Shown: positions 24,970-33,146 of the stretch, piece after piece
Numbering within the stretch: the first letter of the stretch is position 1
Layout of the letters: every line of letters begins with the position of its first letter
Source: Litchfieldia alkalitelluris
Lineage (GTDB): Bacteria; Bacillota; Bacilli; Bacillales; Salisediminibacteriaceae
DNA: 35,410 nt
Direction: 5' to 3'
NCBI RefSeq assembly: GCF_002153425.1
Contig: NZ_KZ119600.1
Span: 4,345,273 to 4,380,682, forward strand
Program-made: the position numbers and the translations under genes
Notes under the pieces: generated by a model
What the model saw: only the letters and a program-made list of their open reading frames with translations
Databases searched by the model: none
What the model was told of the DNA's origin: nothing

Positions 24970-25617
24970 TTAATCAAAGATCGTTTCTTTCCTTGGGTCC
25001 TTTAGGAATTCAAATAACATTTTTATTTGGGACACTGTGTTTCTCCCTAAAGATAATTTTGGCAAATTGTTTTCGCTAAAAAAATCAATGTCGTATGTTT
25101 CTACTCCACTCATTGCTTCTCCACCAACTATATTGCACTGGATAAACAACTTATAATAGTGGTAAGGTTGTGGCGGGTGAGGGTGCTTATGCATGTCTAG
25201 TATTGCAAGAAATTTTGCTGGAACGACTTCGTAACCTGCCTCTTCTTCGATCTCTTTCACCACATTTTCGGTTGGCGATAAACCTACGTCACAAAACCCT
25301 CCAGGCAATGACCACTTATCATCAATTTTTTCTCTCACCAATAAGATCTGATTATCTTTAAAGACTACCCCTCTCACATCCACTTTGGGAGTTTGATAAC
25401 CCTCTTCATTCGCAAATAAATCTTTGATTTTCGTCAATTCTAAATCCGTATATTCCGCCATGATTTCAGTGCTTATTTTCCGCAACTCTTCATACCTTTC
25501 AAGATCAAACGTATCTCTGGAAAAAGTTAAGCCAGCTTGAGATAACGATTGAATCCTCTTTGCCCACTCCAACCATTTGTCATTTTGAGATAAACTCTCT
25601 TTCAAAAAATCACCCAC
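24970..25617 (-). CDS. NUDIX hydrolase with N-terminal NUDIX-associated domain
   Basis: This 215-residue NUDIX protein carries an extra N-terminal helical domain (KWLEWAKRIQSLSQAGLTF) seen in YjhB-like ADP-ribose/ADP-sugar pyrophosphatases. The NUDIX box reads GGFCDVGLSPTENVVKEIEE followed by EAGYEV; the R of the REUXEEXGU core is K here. The start is GTG at 25617 or TTG at 25605; both have GGGTGAT or AAAGTGGG nearby. Confidence 0.86.
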   Translation of the reverse strand: MGDFLKESLSQNDKWLEWAKRIQSLSQAGLTFSRDTFDLERYEELRKISTEIMAEYTDLELTKIKDLFANEEGYQTPKVDVRGVVFKDNQILLVREKIDDKWSLPGGFCDVGLSPTENVVKEIEEEAGYEVVPAKFLAILDMHKHPHPPQPYHYYKLFIQCNIVGGEAMSGVETYDIDFFSENNLPKLSLGRNTVSQIKMLFEFLKDPRKETIFD

Positions 25618-25658
25618 TTTCGTTTCATATGTAACCCGTACTCATTTTTATCTCACTA

Positions 25659-25713
25659 GTTACCTGGTAATGTTGAGGACGCACAAAATCACACACGTTA
25701 CCTGGTAATGTTG
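25659..25713. repeat. two extra left ends of the interspersed repeat
   Basis: GTTACCTGGTAATGTTG occurs at 25659 and 25697, preceding the full copy at 25745 by 48 bp. They show stepwise duplication of one end of the element, as also seen at copy C. Confidence 0.75.
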
Positions 25714-25744
25714 GTGACGGACAAGACTTTTCCCCAACACCAAC

Positions 25745-25887
25745 GTTACCAGTTAATGTTTACTTCGAGCAAAACTATTTCACACCTCCAAAATTCCAAA
25801 ACCGCGTCATTGCAAGGTTTTCGAGCTTCATTAACACTAAAATTACCAATTTATGTATGTTGGTCACGTGCAAAGTTACCAGCTAAC
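25745..25887. repeat. long interspersed repeat, copy D
   Basis: About 143 bp from GTTACCAGTTAATGTTT to TTACCAGCTAAC, with GCAAGGTTTTCGAGC and CCAATTTATGTATGTTGG inside. The stop codon of the GrpB-nucleotidyltransferase gene is 4 bases from its right end. Confidence 0.87.
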
Positions 25888-25890
25888 TAA

Positions 25891-27192
25891 CTAAAAAGGT
25901 AGCTGCTCGCTCCTGTATTCAATCCCTAGCTCCTTGTACCAATTATTCAAACCAACCCATAAGTTTTCACAAAGAGAGTATATTTGCTCTTTACTATCTA
26001 ACTTGCCTTCCATCACCTTTTTCACAAGCTCATCATACCCTTGAGGCTTTGAGGACATTGCCAGAGACTCTTCAAAGGTCCTCGCTCGCGTACTGTAAAT
26101 TTGCCTATTCGCCAAGCCAATTAGTTTAGCTGTCTGCCAAGCCAAGTCCTTCGCCCCCAGAGGAATATAGTTCAAATTTTCGTTTTTGAAGCTATTTCTG
26201 ATCTTGCCAATCGTTTCATACGGCTCCCAAATCATAAATTCCCGCATTACTTCTTTCATCGCTTCATCAGAGACTTTAAATGGATAACCTTTCACCTCCT
26301 CAAATATGTTTCCCGGGTCAAAAATGGCGTGGATATTAATATATACCCCTGCCGTGATCGCCCACGATTCATCAACTTCCATTGCTTTTTTGAAAAAAGT
26401 AGACTTCTGTTCCGTACTTATTTCAATCTTAAATTTATCGTATATAAATTCATAACCTTCGATGGAAAAACCATCCCTGGTAATCACATGCATCTCAATA
26501 TCAGAATATGGTCCATCACTCCCAGCCCCCACGGAACCATAAACGCCGATTGCTAGTATGTTTCCCTCATATTTTTTAAACAACCGGTCGGTAATCTCGT
26601 CTATCATTTCCATCTTTTCGTCCCTTGATGTGGCTGCTGGAAATGGCAGTATATCGCCCTTGCTCCAATTATTTGTTACCCCAAACCTGTTGATGAACTC
26701 CTGATAGCTATCCGACGCAAATATTTCCTCAATAAAACGCCCTTTTTCCTCCCTGTATTTGTCAATGTTCTTTCCATTGTGCTTCTCTTTTAGCTTGTTG
26801 TATTCCTTTAAATAATCAGGGTGTACTCTGAAAAACTTGGTTAATAGCCAAAAATGGTCGACATCTGAAGAAGTCACCGTTAGTTGGACTCCTAAAGGCA
26901 GTATTTCATCTGGATCTTCAAACGCGCAGAAATAACTCGTCTGACTGCTACCTTCATTAACATCATACATTTCCCTCAGTCTTTCTTTTGCTTGGGAAAA
27001 ATCAGATTGGGGCACACGAACTTGAAGGTCTACGTCCCCTTTGGTTAGGGAACCCTCCACGGCAGTGCTGCCAACATGAATTATTTCAGCATAAGGTAAT
27101 TTGCTTTCTATTAAACTTCTATGCTTCTTTAAAACCTCATGTACTTTCCTTCTAAATATTTTTTCATCTGAAAAAGTCACTATTTCACTCAT
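25891..27192 (-). CDS. GrpB-like / aminoglycoside 4'-nucleotidyltransferase-like fusion
   Basis: This 433-residue protein has two nucleotidyltransferase-fold domains. Residues 1-165 resemble GrpB/YqkA proteins (HVGSTAVEGSLTKGDVDLQV with G41-S42, D53, D55). Residues 190-433 follow kanamycin nucleotidyltransferase ANT(4'): AIGVYGSVGAGSDGPYSDIE (G219, S220, D231, E233), a candidate catalytic base E326 in WEPYETIGKIRN, and a C-terminus of the PQGYDELVKKVMEG...LPF type. The second domain would transfer AMP to an aminoglycoside hydroxyl, so drug modification is plausible but unproven. GGGGTGAC precedes the ATG. The fusion of these two domains is unusual as far as I know. Confidence 0.85.
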   Translation of the reverse strand: MSEIVTFSDEKIFRRKVHEVLKKHRSLIESKLPYAEIIHVGSTAVEGSLTKGDVDLQVRVPQSDFSQAKERLREMYDVNEGSSQTSYFCAFEDPDEILPLGVQLTVTSSDVDHFWLLTKFFRVHPDYLKEYNKLKEKHNGKNIDKYREEKGRFIEEIFASDSYQEFINRFGVTNNWSKGDILPFPAATSRDEKMEMIDEITDRLFKKYEGNILAIGVYGSVGAGSDGPYSDIEMHVITRDGFSIEGYEFIYDKFKIEISTEQKSTFFKKAMEVDESWAITAGVYINIHAIFDPGNIFEEVKGYPFKVSDEAMKEVMREFMIWEPYETIGKIRNSFKNENLNYIPLGAKDLAWQTAKLIGLANRQIYSTRARTFEESLAMSSKPQGYDELVKKVMEGKLDSKEQIYSLCENLWVGLNNWYKELGIEYRSEQLPF

Positions 27193-27212
27193 TTATAAAG
27201 TCACCCCGTTAA

Positions 27213-27254
27213 GTTACCAGGTAATGTTGCCTTTGCGCAACATTACCTGGTAAC
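27213..27254. repeat. 42-bp perfect palindrome, copy 1
   Basis: GTTACCAGGTAATGTTGC, six bases, GCAACATTACCTGGTAAC: an 18-bp perfect stem. It lies between the GrpB fusion gene (start 27192) and the NUDIX gene stop (27268). It is derived from two left ends of the interspersed element placed head to head. Confidence 0.9.
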
Positions 27255-27267
27255 TTGTAGTAAATGA

Positions 27268-27822
27268 TTAGACTCCAATTGTTTCAATATAGTTTTTAGC
27301 CATAAAGTATGCTGTAACCGTAAATAACTGTGTATTGATTTTATTATTCATTATCAAATCACCGAAACTATTAAAATCGTACAATTCCACCTTCATTTCT
27401 TCCGTATCATCTAAATCCTGTTCAAATGCTTTATATGCCTCAACTATTAGATAAGTTTTTATTTTGTTGTTTTGGGTCGCCGGGTTTACCATGAACTCAC
27501 CTAGAAACATTGGTTTTCTTAAGGAAGTGTAACCCGTTTCTTCCCTTAACTCCCTAATGACACCTTCTTCATGAGTTTCATCACCTTCCCTTTTTCCAGC
27601 AGGTACCTCCAGGAAAAAGTCTTGTCCCGCATAACGATACTGTTCAACAAGTACAATCTCATTGTCTTTTGTTATGACAACACAGTTTACCCAATCTGAA
27701 TATTCATTGACGTAATAATCATTGATCACTAACCCATTTGGAAGTTCACAACTATCTTTTCTAATGTTACCAAATGGACTTTTATGTACATACTCTGTAC
27801 TTAGTGTCTTCCATTTATCCAT
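27268..27822 (-). CDS. NUDIX hydrolase, ADP-ribose pyrophosphatase-like
   Basis: This 184-residue NUDIX protein is of the ADP-sugar pyrophosphatase type. The box GKREGDETHEEGVIRELREE followed by TGYTSL is complete, and the upstream VLVEQYRYAGQDFFLEVPAG is the usual ADP-ribose pyrophosphatase lead-in. Cleavage of ADP-ribose or a related sugar nucleotide is likely. It is flanked by two 42-bp palindromes. Confidence 0.9.
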   Translation of the reverse strand: MDKWKTLSTEYVHKSPFGNIRKDSCELPNGLVINDYYVNEYSDWVNCVVITKDNEIVLVEQYRYAGQDFFLEVPAGKREGDETHEEGVIRELREETGYTSLRKPMFLGEFMVNPATQNNKIKTYLIVEAYKAFEQDLDDTEEMKVELYDFNSFGDLIMNNKINTQLFTVTAYFMAKNYIETIGV

Positions 27823-27858
27823 GTTGTTGCCCCACTTTCTTTCCTCAGTAACTCCATC

Positions 27859-27900
27859 GTTACCAGGTAATGTTGCCTTTGCACAACATTACCTGGTAAC
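27859..27900. repeat. 42-bp palindrome, copy 2
   Basis: GTTACCAGGTAATGTTG, eight bases, CAACATTACCTGGTAAC. It provides the last residues Val-Thr-Arg and the TAA stop of the NIPSNAP gene. Confidence 0.9.
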
Positions 27901-28236
27901 TTCCACCGTTGACTCTAATGCTTCATTTCTAACTTCCAAAATATGATTTTTCAAAATATAATCTTTCCCGCCATTCTTCTCATACCAGTCCTTGACCCGC
28001 TGCACATGAGGCATGTCACCCCTAACCTTTGATTCTATCTCTACATAATCCTCGTAACTGTCATACTCCCAGATAGCAAAGATTTCATGAGTGTTATCCC
28101 CATTATCCTTCATCCAGCGCCCTACAAGACGCGCCCCGTGCTTTAATTGATTCGGTAGATTAGTTTGATTAAAGTGCCTATTAAATTCCCCGACAAAGTC
28201 GCTTTTCACAATATAATATTTTCTCCTATAAAACAT
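27889..28236 (-). CDS. NIPSNAP family protein
   Basis: This 115-residue alpha-beta barrel protein is of the NIPSNAP type (YRRKYYIVKSDFVGEFNRHF, HGARLVGRWMKD, then IFAIWEYDSYEDYVEIESKV). The function of bacterial members is not established. AAAGGAGGACGCT supports ATG 28236; the frame extends upstream into a dispersed hairpin and should not be included. The C-terminal VTR and stop are encoded by a 42-bp palindrome, so the native end may have been lost. Confidence 0.8.
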   Translation of the reverse strand: MFYRRKYYIVKSDFVGEFNRHFNQTNLPNQLKHGARLVGRWMKDNGDNTHEIFAIWEYDSYEDYVEIESKVRGDMPHVQRVKDWYEKNGGKDYILKNHILEVRNEALESTVEVTR

Positions 28237-28248
28237 AGCGTCCTCCTT

Positions 28249-28281
28249 TTGTAAACGCAAGAACCGTCCCTGCGTTTACAA
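28249..28281. repeat. dispersed GAACCGTCCC hairpin, complete copy
   Basis: TTGTAAACGCA, core AGAACCGTCCC, TGCGTTTACAA: an 11-bp perfect stem. It lies between the VOC gene stop and the NIPSNAP ribosome binding site. Confidence 0.85.
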
Positions 28282-28287
28282 TGTTGA

Positions 28288-28668
28288 CTAGATATTTTCA
28301 TAAATTTCTAGAAGTGAACCAGCTGGGTCTCGAAAATGAGCAACTTTAATACCCCAATCCTTTTGCTCGGTAGGCTCAGTGAGAAAGTTGACTTTACCTT
28401 TTAATTTTTCATAAGATTCTTCGACGTTTTTCACTTTAAAAACCAAGGCAACCTTGTCGCTCTTATCAATCTCGGTTCTATATTCTGCGCCGATTGCTTC
28501 AACCATTTGTTTACGTTCAAATAACCCTAATTTACAGCCATTAAATATAAAGTCTGCATAATTGGAATTTTCATGCCCCCAAGATACCTCAAATCCCATT
28601 ACATCTCTATAAAATAGAAAACACTCTTTATAGTTATCAACAAGCAACCGTGTGTGTGTAAGTTCCAT
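28288..28668 (-). CDS. VOC-family (glyoxalase-like) protein
   Basis: This 126-residue vicinal oxygen chelate protein has LTHTRLLVDNYKECFLFYRD at the N-terminus and KVAHFRDPAGSLLEIYEN at the C-terminus, with candidate metal ligands H5 and the late Glu. The group includes lyases, dioxygenases and thiol- or bleomycin-type resistance proteins; the substrate is unknown. AAGAGG lies upstream of the ATG. Confidence 0.86.
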   Translation of the reverse strand: MELTHTRLLVDNYKECFLFYRDVMGFEVSWGHENSNYADFIFNGCKLGLFERKQMVEAIGAEYRTEIDKSDKVALVFKVKNVEESYEKLKGKVNFLTEPTEQKDWGIKVAHFRDPAGSLLEIYENI

Positions 28669-28761
28669 ATGAAAAACCTCTTCCCGTTTTGATTTTATTC
28701 ACTTCCTTAAATTCTTGAGATAAATTCATCATTGCTTTTAGCAAACTATGAATTACACCCC

Positions 28762-28790
28762 TAAACGCAGGGACGGTTCTTGCGTTTACA
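28762..28790. repeat. dispersed GAACCGTCCC hairpin, copy
   Basis: TAAACGCA, core GGGACGGTTCT, TGCGTTTA, in the 260-bp gap between the two VOC genes. A degenerate copy follows at 28809 (GTGAACGCAAAAACTGTCTC). Confidence 0.75.
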
Positions 28791-28868
28791 AAGAGGGTGT
28801 GGGAACAGTGAACGCAAAAACTGTCTCTATTTTGATAGACTAGACCTCTTCACCCGTTACCTGTCCCT

Positions 28869-28884
28869 TTACCAGGTAATGTTG
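28869..28884. repeat. solo end of the interspersed repeat
   Basis: TTACCAGGTAATGTTG lies 43 bases downstream of the VOC gene that follows, without a partner arm. Confidence 0.6.
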
Positions 28885-28926
28885 CCAAACAGGCCGTCAG
28901 TAGAAATAGCCACATTATATTGCCGA

Positions 28927-29328
28927 CTACTCCCAAAAGCACACTTGTAATTTATTATGATCCAAGTCATAGAAGTCGAAGTATTTGTTATCGCCATCGT
29001 CTCTTATTTCAGTTACTTCAACACCCTTATTGCGAAGCTTTTTATATGTACCCTCGATATCCCTAGTGAAAAAAATTGGATATGCTTGATTTTCATGATA
29101 GGCGATGCTTTTGGCCTTGCTTGAATCCATACTTACGGTCTTTCTTAAATCCTTATTTGAACCCTTACTTCCTTCTTCGATCGTGAGTGGTACTTCACTT
29201 TTTCCAACGGATAAAACTCGATAGCCTTCCCCCTGAAAGGTTACCTTAAAACCTAATTCTTCGTACCACACACTTGATTTTTCTACATTGCTAACGGTTA
29301 AACAAATCGTGTCAATTCTTTCAAACAT
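28927..29328 (-). CDS. VOC-family (glyoxalase-like) protein
   Basis: This 133-residue VOC protein has IDTICLTVSNVEKSSVWYEE and LGFKVTFQGEGYRVL at the N-terminus, and KYFDFYDLDHNKLQVCFWE at the end. The metal-ligand positions are less clear than in its neighbour (Thr rather than His after the first strand). AAAGGAGGCT lies upstream of the ATG. Substrate unknown. Confidence 0.84.
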   Translation of the reverse strand: MFERIDTICLTVSNVEKSSVWYEELGFKVTFQGEGYRVLSVGKSEVPLTIEEGSKGSNKDLRKTVSMDSSKAKSIAYHENQAYPIFFTRDIEGTYKKLRNKGVEVTEIRDDGDNKYFDFYDLDHNKLQVCFWE

Positions 29329-29470
29329 ACATATAAGCCTCCTTTATACTCAACAACCTTAAGCTAAGGCTACCCGCCTGTTAGGAGAAGCCTTTCTTTA
29401 GCCTGAAAGCAAGAACAACAATCATTTTTTTCCAAACAAAAAACCTGTACATTCCAAAAACATTTATAAG

Positions 29471-29944
29471 TTATGTTCTTGTAACTGTGACATTCCCCTC
29501 TTTATTTTCCTCATGATTCCATTGAACCTGGATTTCAAATGTTCCGTCTTCAAAAAATAGTGGAAATCTTCTTCTAATAGAATCCTGCATTGGTAAAGTA
29601 TATGCTTCGTTTATATTTACCCATACTGCTTTTCCCTCTGGAGCATTTTCAAGCAGTTCACCTGTAAAATCTGTTGTGATGTAATTAAAAATCATATATC
29701 TATCATTTGCAACTGGATTTACATATTCATAGAGACCTTTATATTTTAGGTTTCTTACTTCTAATCCAGTTTCCTCTTTAACTTCCCTAATAGCCGCTTC
29801 TACTATACTTTCAAGGAAATCAACCTTCCCACCTGGAGGAATGAATCCCTTAAAACTATCATGTTGTCTATCAAGTAGTAGAACTTTATCTCCATTTTGA
29901 ACCATGCATAATGTCCAAATCTTAAATGTTATTTCTTCACTCAT
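29471..29944 (-). CDS. NUDIX hydrolase (8-oxo-dGTPase-like)
   Basis: This 157-residue NUDIX protein of the MutT-like type has FIPPGGKVDFLESIVEAAIR followed by EVKEETGLEV, a complete NUDIX box. Sanitising of oxidised nucleotides is typical of this group, but the substrate is not defined by sequence. The C-terminal TVTRT before TAA resembles, imperfectly, the ends donated by the repeat to other genes. Confidence 0.88.
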   Translation of the reverse strand: MSEEITFKIWTLCMVQNGDKVLLLDRQHDSFKGFIPPGGKVDFLESIVEAAIREVKEETGLEVRNLKYKGLYEYVNPVANDRYMIFNYITTDFTGELLENAPEGKAVWVNINEAYTLPMQDSIRRRFPLFFEDGTFEIQVQWNHEENKEGNVTVTRT

Positions 29945-29992
29945 ACTTGCCCTCCACTTTCTTGCCTAATATGTCCACCCACTTCACTTTCC

Positions 29993-30034
29993 GTTACCAG
30001 GTAATGTTTCCCCAGTTCAACATTACCTGGTAAC
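29993..30034. repeat. 42-bp palindrome, copy 3
   Basis: GTTACCAGGTAATGTT, ten bases, AACATTACCTGGTAAC: a 16-bp stem. The TAA stop of the GNAT gene at 30023 and its final Val-Thr-Arg lie inside it. Confidence 0.9.
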
Positions 30035-30496
30035 GGGAATGACATACTCCAATAACGGTAATTTACGGTCTGAAAAAACAGTCGAGTTTACTTCTCCTAT
30101 TCTTCTTGCTCCCATCCTAATGTAAAAGTTCTCCGCATAAGGATCACTATCTATTTTAAAGCTCGACACATTATGTTTTTTCGCCCTCGATACAATATCT
30201 TCCCATAACATTTTTCCAAAACCCTTACCTATCCCACTCGGGCGTATGAACAGAGCTTCTAAATCGCCCACACTCGAATTCGATTGCTCGAAAAGACAAA
30301 GACAATAAAAACCAACTATATGGCTGTTGTCTTCAACTAAATAAGTTAGTTTCTCTTTCACATCTTCCTCCGTAATCGTTAGGTCATCTTTACACTGAGT
30401 CATAAAATCCTCTGAGTAACCCCAATGGGCTTTAGATTCGTACGCTACATTACTCAATTCAGAGCAATCTTTTATATCTGCTTTCCTAATTAACAT
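30023..30496 (-). CDS. GNAT acetyltransferase
   Basis: This 157-residue GNAT protein has LIRKADIKDCSELSNVAYES at the N-terminus, the acetyl-CoA segment LFIRPSGIGKGFGKMLWEDI and a C-terminal DPYAENFYIRMGARRIGEV. The last three residues (VTR) and stop come from the 42-bp palindrome. Substrate unknown. Confidence 0.88.
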   Translation of the reverse strand: MLIRKADIKDCSELSNVAYESKAHWGYSEDFMTQCKDDLTITEEDVKEKLTYLVEDNSHIVGFYCLCLFEQSNSSVGDLEALFIRPSGIGKGFGKMLWEDIVSRAKKHNVSSFKIDSDPYAENFYIRMGARRIGEVNSTVFSDRKLPLLEYVIPVTR

Positions 30497-30550
30497 TTGT
30501 AGTAACCCTACCCTCTCCTAATACTACTTAAAGATTCGATATACACTACT

Positions 30551-31078
30551 TTAAAACCTATATGTTTTATAATCACCAGTATCTGAGGAGTACTTCATCA
30601 CATTCCCGTCCTTAGGTATTCCTTTAAAATAAGCACCAATACAACCTGTAGTACACCTGTGCCCTGCAATGAGAATATTGTTGAGCTTTTGTTTTTCACA
30701 AAGCATTTCAAGCTCTTTCATAAAGCTAAACACTCTTGCAACAAATTTGTTTGGATCTTCAACACCCTGATAGACAGTAGAATCAGGTAATGGACCAACC
30801 ATCTTCACTTTCTCTATAGGTAATTTATCAGCTTCACCCAGATCATAAACATCTAATCTTTCATCTACTACTACTTTTGAGCCAGTAACCAAATCTGCTG
30901 TTTGAACAGCTCTTTCTTGTGGGGATGAAAAAACTATATCAAAAGGTATACACTGCAATTTTCCCCTCAATACCTTCGCTTGTTCTATCCCGTGTTCATT
31001 CAACGGCAAGCCCATTCTCCCCTGCATTTTACGTGTTTTATTTAAGTCTGTTTGTCCATGTCTAATGACATATATCAT
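30551..31078 (-). CDS. histidine phosphatase family protein
   Basis: This 175-residue phosphoglycerate-mutase-like protein has IYVIRHGQTDLNKTRKMQGR at the start, SSPQERAVQTADLV, and ILIAGHRCTTGCIGAYF with the second catalytic His. The G-to-R change after that His (usually HG) is unusual but the His remains. Together with the gene at 23478 it is one of two distinct members here. Confidence 0.88.
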   Translation of the reverse strand: MIYVIRHGQTDLNKTRKMQGRMGLPLNEHGIEQAKVLRGKLQCIPFDIVFSSPQERAVQTADLVTGSKVVVDERLDVYDLGEADKLPIEKVKMVGPLPDSTVYQGVEDPNKFVARVFSFMKELEMLCEKQKLNNILIAGHRCTTGCIGAYFKGIPKDGNVMKYSSDTGDYKTYRF

Positions 31079-31122
31079 AGTGAAATCTCCTCAATGTATT
31101 GTCCATTATATAAGCGGACTTA

Positions 31123-31635
31123 TTAGTAATCTGCCTCCTCATAGTACTCACTCTTTAGTAATGACATAACATGCAAAGATTCGTATCCGTCGTCACCTTT
31201 AATACATTCCCTTAACGTCCCTTCAACGAAAAAACCTTCTTTTTTGTATAAGTTATACGCTCTTTGATTGTTAACTTTCACATCTAGCCATAAACGATGA
31301 GCACCAAACTCCTTGAACGCCCAATTTTTTATTACCTTGAACCCTTCTTTTCCGTACCCTTTTCCTTTATCTCCAATAGTAATTCTCACAAATTCCAAGC
31401 TTTTATTTGGATTTTGCAAGCCTGCTATAATCATGTAACCAATTAATCTATTACTTACACGTTCTTCCATCACCAGATGTAATATATCTTCATCATCTAA
31501 AGCTTTTTCATGCTTAACCAAAGACCATGGCAAGATATATTTGGCATTGTCTTTATCTGATTCTAATTTACAAACAAAGTCTAAATCGTTTTCCGACGTG
31601 TAACGAAGTCTTAATAATTTTGATTCTAGGAACAT
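31123..31635 (-). CDS. GNAT acetyltransferase (RimJ/RimL-like)
   Basis: This 170-residue protein has LESKLLRLRYTSENDLDFVC, the acetyl-CoA region RITIGDKGKGYGKEGFKVIK and NNQRAYNLYKKEGFFVEGTL. GGGGGG five bases upstream decides for ATG 31635. The frame is open to 31740 and would overlap the methyltransferase gene, but those codons are not conserved in character. Confidence 0.87.
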   Translation of the reverse strand: MFLESKLLRLRYTSENDLDFVCKLESDKDNAKYILPWSLVKHEKALDDEDILHLVMEERVSNRLIGYMIIAGLQNPNKSLEFVRITIGDKGKGYGKEGFKVIKNWAFKEFGAHRLWLDVKVNNQRAYNLYKKEGFFVEGTLRECIKGDDGYESLHVMSLLKSEYYEEADY

Positions 31636-31699
31636 CATATCCCCCCAATCAAGGGTGTCCCAATATTTAATAGAAACACACCATTTTTTTCGCAAAAAC

Positions 31700-32476
31700 T
31701 TATTTAACACCCTTCCAAATCGTCCATCTATCTTTCTCAACTATCGTCCCTTTGTTTTCTAAAGAATTATCAATATGTTTTACTAAAAAACGCAGCTCCT
31801 GGTCATCTAATTCGTGCAGGATGCTTCTTCCCGTTCTTTCCCTTAAGTCATCTAGTAAATGCTCTTTATTCTCATAGACCTTCCTCGTTTCCCACAACTT
31901 AACTTCCTCAATGCTCTTAAAACCAATATCCCTCAACACCGCCATAACATGTTGGCTACTATGTCTACGACTCGTCTCCTTTTCTACCAACCTAGGAAAT
32001 AGTTCAAAAAAGTAGCCTCTAATGTGATTTTCATCTCCTATTAAGAGACAATCTTCTGGCGTTCTGTCCTGTACAATATAAAATCCACCATCAGTTAATA
32101 GCCTATGCGCTTCTTTGAAACAAGCGTTTAAATCTTTTATATGGTGGATCAGGGCTCTTTCAAGTACGAAATCATATTTGTTACTATGTAAGCCTGTCTC
32201 AAATGCATTCCCATGTTTAAATGAAATGTTTTTATATGCCTTACAGTTTTGTTTTGCCCCTTCAAGCATCGCTTCGGAAAAATCAACGCCTGTTACCTCA
32301 CCCACGCCCATATCTGACAGTGCCTTCGTGTAAATTCCACCGCCACAAGCAATATCTAAAGCATTAGAAATCTCCTCTACTGGGATCAATTTATTTATTG
32401 CTTCCACCCAAGTTTTATCCGCATCTCGGGTTGTATAGGAAGTCTTGTTCTTCTTACTATGAAAATCAATTCCCAT
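31700..32476 (-). CDS. class I SAM-dependent methyltransferase
   Basis: This 258-residue methyltransferase has motif I ALDIACGGGIYTKALSDMGV, acidic VTGVDFSEAMLEGAK, and the post-motif FDFVLERALIHHIKDLNACF. The target is unknown. GGAGAGGCTCG precedes the ATG. It lies directly 65 bases upstream of the GNAT gene start and may share a transcript with it and the histidine phosphatase gene. Confidence 0.87.
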   Translation of the reverse strand: MGIDFHSKKNKTSYTTRDADKTWVEAINKLIPVEEISNALDIACGGGIYTKALSDMGVGEVTGVDFSEAMLEGAKQNCKAYKNISFKHGNAFETGLHSNKYDFVLERALIHHIKDLNACFKEAHRLLTDGGFYIVQDRTPEDCLLIGDENHIRGYFFELFPRLVEKETSRRHSSQHVMAVLRDIGFKSIEEVKLWETRKVYENKEHLLDDLRERTGRSILHELDDQELRFLVKHIDNSLENKGTIVEKDRWTIWKGVK

Positions 32477-32499
32477 TATCGAGCCTCTCCCCTCATCTC

Positions 32500-32711
32500 A
32501 GATTACTGTTCCACGCTGCAAACAATCACACTTCATCAAAGTAGCGATGCAACACTACATACTTCATCACTGCAGAAATACAAGCACTGCAGGAATGCAG
32601 CACTTCAGCACATCATCTCCCGCAACAATCTACACTACATCGCTGCAGCACGACATCTCCCGCAGCAAGCAACACTACATCACTTCAGCACTCCACCACT
32701 GCAGCAATGCA
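32500..32711. repeat. CTGCAG-rich degenerate tandem repeat
   Basis: Two adjacent 40-bp units (32609-32648 and 32649-32688) start with CACATCATCTCCCGCAACAA and CACGACATCTCCCGCAGCAA and end near CTGCAG/CTTCAG. Further shorter copies of CACTACATC and CACTGCAG surround them. Frames on the plus strand stay open because of the composition and lack ribosome binding sites. Confidence 0.65.
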
Positions 32712-33146
32712 TCACTTCATCTGCATTTCATGGAGCACTCTCTCCGCAAGCTTTATATTTTCTTTTAAAAAACGAGGAATTTCTTCGTGATTCAAGATTT
32801 CTGAGGTCGTCATCCAAACCACTTCATCTACTTCTTCCGTACTTTTTGCGTATGGGGTGCCTGATTTATGGTGACAAAGAAAGACGATATCTACTACATG
32901 ACGTCCTGAATCCGAAACAAACGAGGAACTATTGACGTATTTGAGGTTTTCCACTTCAACTCCTATTTCTTCAAACACCTCTCGATGCAGCGTTCTTTCG
33001 AGAATGTCAGCAGAATTCCCTTCCTGTTCACACGTCCCACCGACGAGTGACAGAAGTCCTCCAGCATGTTCCTCCTTCTTACTTCTACGAATCATAAGCC
33101 ATTTTCCATCAAGGTGAATGGCACCTTCCACATTTACGATAAACAT
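32712..33146 (-). CDS. NUDIX hydrolase
   Basis: This 144-residue NUDIX protein has GGTCEQEGNSADILERTLHR followed by EVFEEIGVEVEN. The box fits, with an insertion of two or three residues between the first Gly and the Glu, and REVFEEIG intact. The N-terminal EGAIHLDGKWLMIRRSKKEE is typical. GGGGTC lies upstream of the ATG. Substrate unknown. Confidence 0.86.
   Translation of the reverse strand: MFIVNVEGAIHLDGKWLMIRRSKKEEHAGGLLSLVGGTCEQEGNSADILERTLHREVFEEIGVEVENLKYVNSSSFVSDSGRHVVDIVFLCHHKSGTPYAKSTEEVDEVVWMTTSEILNHEEIPRFLKENIKLAERVLHEMQMK

Noticed and set aside
32459-32935. Plus-strand frame of 158 codons.
   Set aside because: It runs over the CTGCAG-rich repeat and antisense to the NUDIX gene; openness is due to composition.
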